This document shows positions 23,911 to 32,695 of a DNA stretch of 47,171 bases, in pieces (position 1 is the first letter of the stretch; the number at the start of each line of letters is the position of its first letter). The stretch spans positions 1 through 47,171 of the forward strand of contig CAJXCK010000005.1 of the NCBI GenBank assembly GCA_913051785.1, written 5' to 3'. Origin of the DNA: an uncultured Gammaproteobacteria bacterium (GTDB lineage: Bacteria; Pseudomonadota; Gammaproteobacteria; Pseudomonadales; Azotimanducaceae). The translations under genes and the position numbers were made by a program. A model generated the notes under the pieces. The model was not told where the DNA came from. It did no database searches and saw nothing but the letters and a program-made list of their open reading frames with translations.

Positions 23911-24897
23911 TTATCCTACTAACGCCTTTTGGTAGTCATTAAGTTCTGGAGCTGTAGGCAGTTTAAATCTGCCGGAGGCCAAGTCCTCTAGCACTTGCGG
24001 GAACTCATCTGCGTTGATGAAACGATCGCTCCAGTTGGTTGTCGAGGTCACCGTCTCTACGGCGGCCCTTCTCTTCGCAATAACTTTCTCGTTAGATTTT
24101 TCTTTAGGCATCATGCAGATGAGACTGGCAGCCCTAAAGAGGCGATCATCAAAATCTGGAGTTCCCATACCAGGGCTGCTGCAGTGAATGGTTCTTGAGT
24201 CCCAAAGCATAAGATCACCTGGCTCCATGTGACAGATGACGGGTTTGGCGTCAGCCAGGAGAGGATCATCTTTCGGAAAACGAAAATGATCGATGGTGGG
24301 GTGTATGCGTTCTAACCTTTCCTTATACATCTCTGGGATGGCTTCAAAACGCCTGTGGCTGCCAGGAACCATAACGTTACCGCCTGTCTGTGGAGAAGTC
24401 GGCAGCAGATTAACAAGGCCTTGCACGCAATGTTTACCGGGCCTTCCTAAGGGATGTTGATCGATGTGCAGCCAACTCGGGCCCTCGTTTGTTTTCCAAT
24501 TTCGCTGATAAGTCCAAGGCCTCCATAGAGCTACACCATCGAAACTGACGAGGAGTTCATCGTCCTGCCAAAGATTGGCAAAGGCTTCTTTGACAGTCGG
24601 CACACTGCGGATATACCACTGAGCTTGGCTATGTCCTATTCCGTGACTTGGAAGAATTCCACCATGAACGGCGGTAGGCCATCGGTCGTTGTCCCACGTT
24701 GCGACGTCGTTTCGGTCGATGCCAGTGCCAAGTTCCTCTAGATAATCCCAAATTAGGCCAATGGCAGTGTTTGTCTCTTCTCTGCTTAATACATTTGCAA
24801 CTACAGCGAAGCCGTTCTCATCCATGTATTCCAACATTTCTGGATCTTGAGGGCTCCATCTCGGCACCTCTTTGTACTCTATCTTGATATTTTGCAT
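23911..24897 (-). CDS. Phytanoyl-CoA dioxygenase family protein (second)
   Basis: A 328-residue PhyH-type Fe(II)/2-oxoglutarate oxygenase. The iron ligands are His144 and Asp146 in WLHIDQHP and His238 in RTIHCSSPG; MVPGSHRRF near 176 is the usual strand motif. It is convergent with the other PhyH gene and little like it outside the metal motifs, so they are not a recent duplication. The substrate is unknown. No Shine-Dalgarno stronger than AGGGAG stands before the ATG. Confidence 0.87.
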   Translation of the reverse strand: MQNIKIEYKEVPRWSPQDPEMLEYMDENGFAVVANVLSREETNTAIGLIWDYLEELGTGIDRNDVATWDNDRWPTAVHGGILPSHGIGHSQAQWYIRSVPTVKEAFANLWQDDELLVSFDGVALWRPWTYQRNWKTNEGPSWLHIDQHPLGRPGKHCVQGLVNLLPTSPQTGGNVMVPGSHRRFEAIPEMYKERLERIHPTIDHFRFPKDDPLLADAKPVICHMEPGDLMLWDSRTIHCSSPGMGTPDFDDRLFRAASLICMMPKEKSNEKVIAKRRAAVETVTSTTNWSDRFINADEFPQVLEDLASGRFKLPTAPELNDYQKALVG

Positions 24898-24988
24898 CTC
24901 CCTGCACCCCCTAAATATCCGCGCGTTTTATTCAACGCTTCTTTGATAAAATTATCACATCAATTTAAAAAGAGATAACGAACGAAAC

Positions 24989-25798
24989 ATGAACAAATTT
25001 CAGTCGTTTTTTGACAACGTCCGCTCTAACCGAGTTTTTGAAAGTATTGTGATTTTAGTTATCGTTTCCTCAGCTGTGATGGTCGGAATCAACTCCTATG
25101 ATTTGGATCCAAGGTTGTTAAGCATCATTTTCGTCTTCGATTTTGGAATCACGCTGTTTTTTCTTGTTGAGCTGACTGTAAGATTCCTGGGCGAACCCAA
25201 TAAGCGAGAATTTTTTAAGTCCGGTTGGAATATTTTCGACACAATGATTGTGTCGATAAGCTTGATCCCTATCGATGAGTCAGAGTTAGTTTTTTTGGGG
25301 AGACTAATCCGTATTTTTCGTGTTTTGAGGATGATTTCGATTATTCCCGAGCTCAGATTGTTGGTGAATTCTTTATTGCGGGCCCTACCACAACTTGGTT
25401 ATGTCGCTCTTTTAATGTTCATTATATTTTATATCTATGCCGCAATCGGAAACTCTCTTTTTCAGGAGATTGACCCAACTCTTTGGGGAAACATCGCGAT
25501 CAGCCTGTTGACGCTTTTTAGGGTGATGACTTTTGAAGATTGGACGGACGTCATGTATGCAACGCAAGCGGTTTATTGGTGGAGCTGGGTCTATTACCTA
25601 TCTTTTATTTTTCTCACGGCGTTTGCTTTTCTAAATATGATTATTGGTATTGTCGTTAAGGTTCTGGAAGAAGAACATCGTGCTGAGGAGGCAGCAGCAA
25701 AAGAAAGCGAGTTTGGGGGGCCTGAGCCAACTCTCTACGAGATCAAACAGCAGCTGGATGACCTGAGAGATCTCTTAAATAAGAAGACAGTCAGCTGA
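24989..25798 (+). CDS. Voltage-gated cation channel, single-domain (BacNav type)
   Basis: A 269-residue six-helix channel subunit that should tetramerise in the inner membrane. S4 carries Arg105, Arg108, Arg111 and Arg114 at three-residue spacing (GRLIRIFRVLRM). The pore loop has the selectivity filter TFEDWTD at 181-187 in place of the TLESWSM of the NavAb group. S6 ends FLNMIIGIVVKVL, followed by an acidic neck and a C-terminal coiled coil (EIKQQLDDLRDLL) as in bacterial sodium channels. The acidic filter suggests calcium permeability. It is monocistronic and overlaps the end of fbiC by 8 bases. Confidence 0.92.
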   Translation: MNKFQSFFDNVRSNRVFESIVILVIVSSAVMVGINSYDLDPRLLSIIFVFDFGITLFFLVELTVRFLGEPNKREFFKSGWNIFDTMIVSISLIPIDESELVFLGRLIRIFRVLRMISIIPELRLLVNSLLRALPQLGYVALLMFIIFYIYAAIGNSLFQEIDPTLWGNIAISLLTLFRVMTFEDWTDVMYATQAVYWWSWVYYLSFIFLTAFAFLNMIIGIVVKVLEEEHRAEEAAAKESEFGGPEPTLYEIKQQLDDLRDLLNKKTVS

Positions 25799-28256
25799 CT
25801 TTTCTTTTTTGAGGAATGTTTTTGACCAGTTCTCTCTTGGCTGCTTTCCTCTCGTATTTCTTGGCCGGGGTGTTAACGATCTCTGCTAGTTCTATTCTTC
25901 GGAGTCCTTGAGCGATCCGCTCTTTGCCGACGTTTGAGTATAAGGTATTTCGTTGGCGCGCATTTCTATTCAGCTGATGAATAATGGTATTCATCTCGTT
26001 GGGTGTTGTTTCTTGTCCATGCATCGTTCCAGCCGCTCTGCTGATCGACTCGTTCATCAGTGTGCCGCCAAGATCATTTGATCCGGCATTTAGGCAAGCT
26101 TTAACACCCTCATGTCCCATCTTTACCCAGCTTGTTTGTATATTATCTATCTGACCATGCAGTACTAATCTCGATACGGCGTGCATCAGGACGGCCTCTC
26201 GAAAAGTAGGTCCCTTCCTCGCTTTGCCCTTCAGATACATAGGTGCTTCCATGTGCACAAAGGGCAGGGGGACGAATTCCGTAAACCCTCCGGTGCGGGC
26301 TTGTAGGTCGCGAACTCGAAGTAGGTGACGAGCCCAGTGAATGGGTTTCTCCACGTGTCCATACATGATTGTCGCCGTGGTTTTAAACCCGAGCTCGTGT
26401 GCAGTTTCCATTACCTCCAACCATTGAGCTGTATTTACCTTATCCGCGCATATAATTGATCGGACCTCATCATCTAGTATTTCCGCAGCTGTCCCAGGAA
26501 GAGTTCCTAAGCCCGCCTCTTTTAGTCTTGTGAGATACTCTCGAAGGCCGACTCCAAGAGTAGCCGCTCCTTGCCATACCTCTAGAGGCGAGAAAGCATG
26601 TACGTGCATTTCGGGCACCGCGTTTTTGACCACCTCAAGGATATGCAGGTAGGTTTCCCCGGTATATTCGGGGTGAATTCCGCCTTGCATGCAAACCTCA
26701 GTTGCACCCCTATCCCAGCCTTCGGTAGTCCTACGAGCTATTTCTTCATCCGATAGGTCGTATGGTCTCCCTCTGAGATTTTCAGACAACTTTCCCTTTG
26801 AAAAAGCGCAGAATTGGCACTTGAAATAGCAGATGTTGGTGTAATTGATGTTCCTGTTCACAACATAGCTAACGGTGTCTCCATTTACCTGCTGTCGAAG
26901 ACGGTCAGCAGCCTGAGTGACGGCATTAAAGTCATCACCCCTGGCAGCAAAAAGGCGAACAATCTGGTTTTCATCAATGCGCTCACCCCTGGTACACGCG
27001 TTGATAATCTCCTCGATATCCTGTGAGGTTTTAGATGGCTGTGTTATTAAGGCACTCATTAGCTCACCGGGAGGGGAGGTCTCAGGGTCTCCTGGGCTCC
27101 ATTTATCTATCCGTGGAAATCCCTCGCTGTCCACTAAGTCTAGAACTCGCTCGTGCAAGTCTGGATGCACCCAATTTTCTAATTCCATGGCGAATCGAGG
27201 GTAAACGGTCAGCCGTTCCGTTAGATATTTCCCCGCATTTGCTGTTTCTCTAGAGAGTTCTTCAAGGTGAGGCCAGGGGGCCTCCGGATTCACAAAGTCG
27301 GGGGTGACGGGTGAGACACCTCCCCAGTCATTAATTCCAGCATGCACGATTTGCGGCAGCACCCCGGGGCTCAAGTTTGGTGGTGCCTGAACGCTCATAT
27401 CTGGTCCGAACATTATTCGAGCGCATGCAATTGTCCAAAGAAGCTCATTCAAATCTGGCTCGGGGGCACTTACCATCTTAGTGCCTTCCTTGGCTCTAAA
27501 GTTTTGGATGATGATCTCTTGAATATGTCCATATTCTTGTTGGATTTTGCGAAGCTCTAAAAGGCTTTCTATGCGCTCGCGTCGTGTCTCCCCGATGCCA
27601 ATCAAAATTCCTGTTGTGAAAGGAACCTTAGCTATGCCGGCATTGCGAAGCGTTTGCAGACGAACTGAAGGCGCTTTGTCTGGTGACCCGTAGTGCGGCA
27701 TACCTTTTTCACACAATCTTTCGGAAGCTGACTCCAGCATAATTCCCATCGAAGGAGAAACCTCTCGTAAGTCTTCCAATTCTTCTGGCTCCAAATTGCC
27801 AGGATTCGCGTGCGGCAACAATCCTGTTTCTTCAAAAACAGCCTTGGCAGCAGCCTTCAGGTACTGCGTTGTTGATTCATAGCCTGCCTCCGCAAGCCAT
27901 TCTCTCGCCGCCCGATATCTTAGCTCTGGCTTTTCACCCAGCGTAAAGAGCGCCTCTTTACAACCCATTTTTTGTCCATCTCTAGCGAGTTCTATGACTT
28001 CTTCTATCGAGAGATAGGCGGATTTAAGTTTTCTAGGGACAGTCGCGAAGGTGCAGTAATGGCAGACATCGCGACAGAGGTGAGTCAGCGGTATGAAGAC
28101 CTTTTTGGAGTAGGTGACAACGCTATTAAAGCCCTGATTACGAAGGTGACTGGCAACATCTGCCAGCTCCTTTGTGCTTGCCGTTTCAGATAAGTCGAGT
28201 ATCTCTTCATCGCTGAGTGCCTGCCCCGATCTTGCTCTGATTAAAAGATCTTTCAT
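25791..28256 (-). CDS. fbiC: FO synthase, fused CofG-CofH (FbiC)
   Basis: An 821-residue protein with two radical SAM domains. The N-terminal CofG-like half carries its 4Fe-4S cysteines at 61, 65 and 68 (LCRDVCHYCTF); the C-terminal CofH-like half carries them at 476, 480 and 483 (CYFKCQFCAF). Together they make 7,8-didemethyl-8-hydroxy-5-deazariboflavin (FO) from tyrosine and 5-amino-6-ribitylamino-uracil. The fusion is the arrangement usual in Actinobacteria and other F420-making bacteria; archaea mostly use separate proteins. Its ATG overlaps the cofC stop. It is the last gene of the F420 operon. Confidence 0.97.
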   Translation of the reverse strand: MKDLLIRARSGQALSDEEILDLSETASTKELADVASHLRNQGFNSVVTYSKKVFIPLTHLCRDVCHYCTFATVPRKLKSAYLSIEEVIELARDGQKMGCKEALFTLGEKPELRYRAAREWLAEAGYESTTQYLKAAAKAVFEETGLLPHANPGNLEPEELEDLREVSPSMGIMLESASERLCEKGMPHYGSPDKAPSVRLQTLRNAGIAKVPFTTGILIGIGETRRERIESLLELRKIQQEYGHIQEIIIQNFRAKEGTKMVSAPEPDLNELLWTIACARIMFGPDMSVQAPPNLSPGVLPQIVHAGINDWGGVSPVTPDFVNPEAPWPHLEELSRETANAGKYLTERLTVYPRFAMELENWVHPDLHERVLDLVDSEGFPRIDKWSPGDPETSPPGELMSALITQPSKTSQDIEEIINACTRGERIDENQIVRLFAARGDDFNAVTQAADRLRQQVNGDTVSYVVNRNINYTNICYFKCQFCAFSKGKLSENLRGRPYDLSDEEIARRTTEGWDRGATEVCMQGGIHPEYTGETYLHILEVVKNAVPEMHVHAFSPLEVWQGAATLGVGLREYLTRLKEAGLGTLPGTAAEILDDEVRSIICADKVNTAQWLEVMETAHELGFKTTATIMYGHVEKPIHWARHLLRVRDLQARTGGFTEFVPLPFVHMEAPMYLKGKARKGPTFREAVLMHAVSRLVLHGQIDNIQTSWVKMGHEGVKACLNAGSNDLGGTLMNESISRAAGTMHGQETTPNEMNTIIHQLNRNARQRNTLYSNVGKERIAQGLRRIELAEIVNTPAKKYERKAAKRELVKNIPQKRKVS

Positions 28257-28921
28257 AACCGTGCCCCCCGATCGAGGCTGTCGATCAAGCGCTCCTCAAT
28301 ACCGGATCTCGATAGGTAAGTAGCCGTCTGCGTTCTTGGAGCTTCTTGCATCACGCGGAGCAAGTCCTCGGGCAAGTCAATATCTAACGCAAAACGACTA
28401 GCCGGCACAATCTTGGGGCTAAAGTTTTTTGAGTAGGCCGCATTAACGTGTGGTTTAAAACTTTTTCCATCGAAAATGTACGGAATAGCTAGGGGCGGGG
28501 AGGATATTAACCCGTTCGTGCCTATGTTATCGGAGTCCGGCATGATCGTAATGCCCGGATTACTTCTAATTAGGAGGTCAACCTCCTCGGCCTCGATAGC
28601 GGGTACATCGGCAGGGACGACTACAATACCTTCTGCGTTAAAGTTCGCAACGAGATGAAGAGTTGCCTGCGTCAGTGCCTCCGCCAAACTTGCGCTGGGG
28701 CTTTCGCTGAAACGTTCCGTTGCGAAAGCTGCAGCTAGGGAATCCGCTTCTCGTGCTCGTGACACAATCAAGATTCCTGAGAGTTCTTTACAGCTTGATA
28801 GGGAGGTAATTACATCTCTGGCCATCGCGAGCATCAGGCCTCTTCGCTCTTCTTCACTTAGAACATTAGAGAGGCGCTGTTTCGCTCGATCGAACGTTTT
28901 GATGGGTACGATAGCCCACAT
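28253..28921 (-). CDS. cofC: Phospho-donor guanylyltransferase CofC/FbiD
   Basis: A 222-residue nucleotidyltransferase. MWAIVPIKTFDRAKQRLS is the GTP-binding opening of the CofC/FbiD family, GIVVVPADVPAI near residues 98-109 holds the metal-binding Asp, and DIDLPEDLL near 185 is the late conserved acidic motif. It activates 2-phospholactate, phosphoenolpyruvate or 3-phosphoglycerate with GTP for transfer to FO; the sequence alone does not say which. AGGAGG lies five bases before the ATG. A 100-base gap separates it from cofD upstream, and it overlaps fbiC downstream. Confidence 0.93.
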   Translation of the reverse strand: MWAIVPIKTFDRAKQRLSNVLSEEERRGLMLAMARDVITSLSSCKELSGILIVSRAREADSLAAAFATERFSESPSASLAEALTQATLHLVANFNAEGIVVVPADVPAIEAEEVDLLIRSNPGITIMPDSDNIGTNGLISSPPLAIPYIFDGKSFKPHVNAAYSKNFSPKIVPASRFALDIDLPEDLLRVMQEAPRTQTATYLSRSGIEERLIDSLDRGARL

Positions 28922-29021
28922 GAAGACCTCCTGATGTTCGGTTGAAGATACAGCGAGTCCCCCTATTCAAGCTCCTTTTTTTGCTTGACTGAGTTGGAGC
29001 CGCTTTTTTGAAGGTCTCTGT

Positions 29022-29945
29022 CTAAAGAAAACGCTCCAAAAAGCCCAAACAATTCTCTGCCAGAGAAATGCTATCCGATAACGTTAACATGACGGTGTTG
29101 GTACTTATAGTGGGGATTTTGATCGAATTGGCGCTTTCTTTGTCAGCCTCATCTATTACAAAACCATCAATGAAAGCTGAATAATGCTCGGCTACACTCT
29201 CAGCGCTAGATGAAATGCCAAGCTCCCTCATCATTTTTGCTGCCGGACCTTTTAAAGCCCTTCCCCCGATGATCGGGGAGACTGCAATGGTTGGAATCTT
29301 TGCTAATTTCTCTTTCACTCCGTTTAACTTTAAAAATGGATCAACGGATACATAGGGATTGGATGGACATATGATGATTCCCTGGCACCCCTCAATCCAC
29401 TGGTCCAGCTTTGCTTGGAGACTCGCACTTTCTATTCCTTGGAAGCGAAAACCATTCACTTCAGGTTCGCACTTTTCTTTCACAAAATAGTTCTGAAAAG
29501 AAAGTTCGCCGTCGCAGGTATCTACCAAAGTCGAAACCGGTTGGTCGCTCATTGGTATGATCGGATGCCGGATCCCAAGTTTTGCTGCAATAGCTTCGGT
29601 CGCCTCGGTTAACGTTTTTCCTTTGTTTAACATAGTCGTGCGATGCAGGTGGAGCGCGAGATCTTTATCGCCCAATTGAAACCATGTATCTCCGCCTAAT
29701 TCCTTCAGCGCCGAGAGGAAATTCCAACTTTCTCCTTCTCTGCCCCACCCAGTTTCAGTGTTGTTTATCCCCGCTAGGGCATAGGTCAAGCTGTCGATGT
29801 CAGGGCTGATCTTGAGTCCCAAGTGTTCGAAGTCGTCACCTGTGTTTACCGCAAACGCAAGATCCGATGGGTCCAATACTGAGGCCAACCCGCTGGCAAG
29901 TTTTGCACCTCCGACGCCACCAGTTATAGCTAAGATACGAGGCAT
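29022..29945 (-). CDS. cofD: 2-phospho-L-lactate transferase CofD/FbiA
   Basis: A 307-residue transferase that joins the activated phospho-donor to FO to make F420-0 or dehydro-F420-0. The opening ITGGVGGAKLASGL, NTGDDFEHLGLKISPD near residues 34-49, YALAGINNTETGWG, and SNPYVSVDPFL near 194 are the conserved CofD blocks. Its ATG overlaps the TGA of cofE (ATGA). The gene is full length against the family (about 300-330). Confidence 0.96.
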   Translation of the reverse strand: MPRILAITGGVGGAKLASGLASVLDPSDLAFAVNTGDDFEHLGLKISPDIDSLTYALAGINNTETGWGREGESWNFLSALKELGGDTWFQLGDKDLALHLHRTTMLNKGKTLTEATEAIAAKLGIRHPIIPMSDQPVSTLVDTCDGELSFQNYFVKEKCEPEVNGFRFQGIESASLQAKLDQWIEGCQGIIICPSNPYVSVDPFLKLNGVKEKLAKIPTIAVSPIIGGRALKGPAAKMMRELGISSSAESVAEHYSAFIDGFVIDEADKESANSIKIPTISTNTVMLTLSDSISLAENCLGFLERFL

Positions 29946-30727
29946 CAGCGGAACATGTCCTGGTCCAACGGCCGATTGATTAGAGTCCCATTCTCCCCAG
30001 GGTCATTCGTAAGCATTTTTTCAGGGTTGAGGCCTCTTACGATGACGACGGGGATTTGCTCGATTGTCTCGCCCATTACCAACGTTGCCGCATTCGCTAC
30101 CGCGTCGGCATTGTTTATCAAGGTTGCATTCAGTTTGCGATCGAAGATATCTGCGCCGCCAACTCTATCATCCAAAACTTTAACACCAGAGCTTCCAATG
30201 GCGACGCCGATTGTCCCCATCCTCCAAGGACGATTATGACTATCCGTGACGACCACTCCGATTTCCGCTACTCCTGATTTTCTCTGAAGCTCGGCCCGTA
30301 TTTTTTTTGCCGACAGGTCTGGATCCTTTGGCAGTAATAAGGCTTTTTCTCCATCTCTATGGTCAATGTTGGATTGGTCTATACCAGCATGGGCGCCGAC
30401 GATACCTAATTTATGCCGTGCGATTATCACATTTTCCTTAGACCTAAGAATCTCGGAGGACTCATCAAGAATTAGTTGCACCATTCTCGGGTCTTTTTTC
30501 GTATTCTCTGCGAGCTTTGTCGCTTCGCGGGAAGGATTGATGCTGGCGAGATCTCTTAGCATGCCCTCGGATTTCGAGATAATTTTCTGGGCTATACAAA
30601 GAATATCGCCCTCAAGAAGCTCAACCTCGCTCTCGTGCGCAGCGTTGAGGATGATGCTAACTAAATCATCACCTTCTTCGATCATCGGTATGCCCTCGAT
30701 ACCGATCACAGAGAAGTTGCTCCTCAC
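29945..30727 (-). CDS. cofE: F420-0:gamma-glutamyl ligase CofE (single-domain)
   Basis: A 260-residue ligase adding glutamates to F420-0. DILCIAQKIISKSEG near residues 41-55, GAHAGIDQSNI near 111, DSHNRPWRMGTIGVAIG near 162 and the C-terminal PVVIVRG are conserved. The C-terminal nitroreductase-like domain of mycobacterial FbiB, which reduces dehydro-F420-0, is absent. The start is GTG at 30727, four bases after the npdG stop. No other FMN-reductase domain is seen in the operon. Confidence 0.94.
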   Translation of the reverse strand: MRSNFSVIGIEGIPMIEEGDDLVSIILNAAHESEVELLEGDILCIAQKIISKSEGMLRDLASINPSREATKLAENTKKDPRMVQLILDESSEILRSKENVIIARHKLGIVGAHAGIDQSNIDHRDGEKALLLPKDPDLSAKKIRAELQRKSGVAEIGVVVTDSHNRPWRMGTIGVAIGSSGVKVLDDRVGGADIFDRKLNATLINNADAVANAATLVMGETIEQIPVVIVRGLNPEKMLTNDPGENGTLINRPLDQDMFR

Positions 30728-30731
30728 TTAA

Positions 30732-31394
30732 CTAGTGCTCTTGGCCAATGATCTTAATCCCGGAGTGAGATATCCCTCCGCTTCGGTTGATTTGAATGAG
30801 AATCGATGTCAAAGACTCTGCGGCGGCCGCATTTGCTATCGGGCCAGCATGCCAACCAGTCATTCCTGCCTCGCCAATCATATCTATGACTCGCTGTCTG
30901 GACTCCTTGTCGTTCCCAGTCACAAGTACATCACACTCGATAGTCACATCTTGCTGAAGCAGGTGCGCTGCTATGTTTTGAAATGCGCTAACTACAAGGA
31001 CCTCTTCTCCCAGAAAATCTTGTGCTCGCTTTCCTGCGCTGCCCTCAGGTGGCATTTGAACTGTTCCGACCTTAGGCGGCACCAAAGGCACGGTCACATC
31101 GATTAGAATCTTGCCTGCTAACGAATCCTTAACGAGTTCCAATGTGCTGATTTGATGATCTGCGGGAACGGTAAGCACTACAATATCTCCCGCCCTCGCA
31201 GCTTCGGCGTTTTCCATAGCCTCGGCCGGTGTATCTGGGCTTGTCTCTTTAAGCGCCTTCACAGCGGCTTCTGCCTTCTCTTGAGTTCTTGATCCAATAA
31301 CAATTTTATAGCCGACTTTGGACCATCTGATGGCTAAACCTGTGCCCAGATCACCTGTCCCTCCGAGTATCGCGACTGTTTCTTTTGAAGACAT
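30732..31394 (-). CDS. npdG: NADPH-dependent F420 reductase
   Basis: A 220-residue dinucleotide-binding protein. VAILGGTGDLGTGLAIRW opens the Rossmann fold and GSRTQEKAEAA supplies the 2'-phosphate-binding Ser-Arg typical of NADP users. PADHQ, DVTVPLVPPK and AFQNIAAHLL are F420:NADP reductase blocks. It passes hydride between NADPH and F420. The track starts at 31613, across the divergent gene; the ATG at 31394 with AGGG six bases upstream fits the family. It is the first gene of the F420 operon, so its promoter must lie in 31395-31514. Confidence 0.93.
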   Translation of the reverse strand: MSSKETVAILGGTGDLGTGLAIRWSKVGYKIVIGSRTQEKAEAAVKALKETSPDTPAEAMENAEAARAGDIVVLTVPADHQISTLELVKDSLAGKILIDVTVPLVPPKVGTVQMPPEGSAGKRAQDFLGEEVLVVSAFQNIAAHLLQQDVTIECDVLVTGNDKESRQRVIDMIGEAGMTGWHAGPIANAAAAESLTSILIQINRSGGISHSGIKIIGQEH

Positions 31395-31514
31395 GTTTTT
31401 CCCTAATTTGGATTTCGAGCCGGCGATTATGACCCGTAAAAAAGATGCTGTGAATACAGTGGTTGCAAGAGCGTATATTTCGTAGGAGCCTTTTTGTAAA
31501 AAGGAGACAAAAAG
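31395..31514. promoter_or_regulatory. Divergent control region between npdG and the LLM oxidoreductase
   Basis: A 120-base gap that must carry the promoters of the F420 operon (leftward) and the LLM gene (rightward). I cannot fix -35 and -10 boxes. A TATATT at about 31473-31478 is a candidate -10 for the rightward gene. Confidence 0.4.
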
Positions 31515-32417
31515 ATGCGTATAGGAGCGATGATAGGCGCTGATGGCACAAAATCGTCCATCGGAGAAGTAATTGAGATCGGCAGAGAAATCGAGGCGGC
31601 GGGTTTGGATCACGCTTGGTTAGCGAATATTTTCTCCTATGATGCGATTACAGCGTTGGCCTTAATGGGTCAAGAAACCTCAAGAATTAGGCTTGGAACG
31701 GCGGTAACACCAACCTTTCCTAGACATCCAACGGCTATTGCGCAACAAGCGATGACTGTGGCAGCTTCCTCAGATAACAGATTTACTTTGGGGATCGGTC
31801 TATCCCATAAGGTGGTCATCGAGGATATGTTGGGTTTGAGCTATGAAAAGCCGATTCGACATATGCGCGAGTATTTAGAGATTCTAATGCCCCTGATAAA
31901 AGGAGAAACAGTCAACCACGAGGGTGACGAATACAAAGTAAATGGTTTCGCTTTGGATATCCCTGGGGTCGAATCACTGCCTGTTGTCGTAGCTGCATTG
32001 GGGCCACAAATGCTGAAGCTGACAGCGGAACTTGCAGACGGGACAAACACTTGGATGGTCGGCCCCAAAACAATGGAGGACCATATTATTCCCTGCTTTG
32101 AGGCATCAGGGAATTACTCCCCAGAAATAGTAGCTGGTATGCCCATCGTTTTAACGAACAATATTGATCATGCGAGAGATTCGATTGGTAAAAGCCTAGC
32201 AGTTTATGGCCAGCTACCCAGCTACAGGGCGATGTTAGACAGGGAAGGAGCGGACGGGCCAGCGGACATAGCCATAATCGGCGATGAAAATAAGCTAGGA
32301 GGAGAGATCAAACGCTTAGAGTCCCTTGGTGTGACAGATTTTAACGCCGCGATAATGGACATAGAGGATGGGGCATATCATAGGACCTTGGAATTTTTGG
32401 GAAGCTTGAGGCCTTAG
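31515..32417 (+). CDS. LLM-class F420-dependent oxidoreductase (MSMEG_4879-like)
   Basis: A 300-residue luciferase-like monooxygenase-fold protein. MRIGAMIGADGT, ANIFSYDAITALAL near residue 37, LGTAVTPTFPRHP near 59 and FTLGIGLSHK near 90 fit the MSMEG_4879-type family, whose members are predicted to use F420. AAAAGGAGA precedes the ATG by about seven bases. It is divergent from the F420 operon and probably shares its control region, which supports use of F420 rather than FMN. The substrate is unknown. Confidence 0.88.
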   Translation: MRIGAMIGADGTKSSIGEVIEIGREIEAAGLDHAWLANIFSYDAITALALMGQETSRIRLGTAVTPTFPRHPTAIAQQAMTVAASSDNRFTLGIGLSHKVVIEDMLGLSYEKPIRHMREYLEILMPLIKGETVNHEGDEYKVNGFALDIPGVESLPVVVAALGPQMLKLTAELADGTNTWMVGPKTMEDHIIPCFEASGNYSPEIVAGMPIVLTNNIDHARDSIGKSLAVYGQLPSYRAMLDREGADGPADIAIIGDENKLGGEIKRLESLGVTDFNAAIMDIEDGAYHRTLEFLGSLRP

Positions 32418-32426
32418 CTTCTTAAA

Positions 32427-32645
32427 CTAGTAGTGAGGTGGACGCTCGTTTGGATCAAGGGGCTGCCTAATTTCCGTGACAGAAAGCAGAGTAGATTTTA
32501 CCTCTTGAAGTTTGGTTTCAAGACTGTCGATCCGTTGCTGTTGATTAACCAGTGCGTCGTTTAGCTGAGATATCGTGTCGTCCTGATATTCAAGGCGTTC
32601 CTCCAGTTCAGTCAATCGGTTTCTATCTAATATTTCGTCGTTCAA
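32427..32645 (-). CDS. slyX: SlyX family protein
   Basis: A 72-residue, highly charged coiled-coil protein. The heptad-like stretch from about residue 9 to 53 (LEERLEYQDDTISQLND) and the ending NERPPHY, matching the PPHY tail of SlyX, identify the family. SlyX is small, cytoplasmic and of unknown function. It lies convergent to the LLM gene and divergent to the SDR gene, without operon partners. Confidence 0.88.
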   Translation of the reverse strand: MNDEILDRNRLTELEERLEYQDDTISQLNDALVNQQQRIDSLETKLQEVKSTLLSVTEIRQPLDPNERPPHY

Positions 32646-32695
32646 ATTTGGCTCCGAGAACTCTTAAGACTAAGATCATAGAAGAGGGAGGAATT

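Noticed and set aside
31448-31459. CTGTGAATACAG palindrome in the F420 control region as a LexA or other operator
   Set aside because: A LexA box needs CTGT-N8-ACAG; here the spacing is four bases, and a 12-base palindrome is expected by chance in this much DNA.
32552-32695. N-terminal extension of the SDR at 32696
   Set aside because: It runs antisense through slyX, and the ATG at 32696 has its own GGGAGG.
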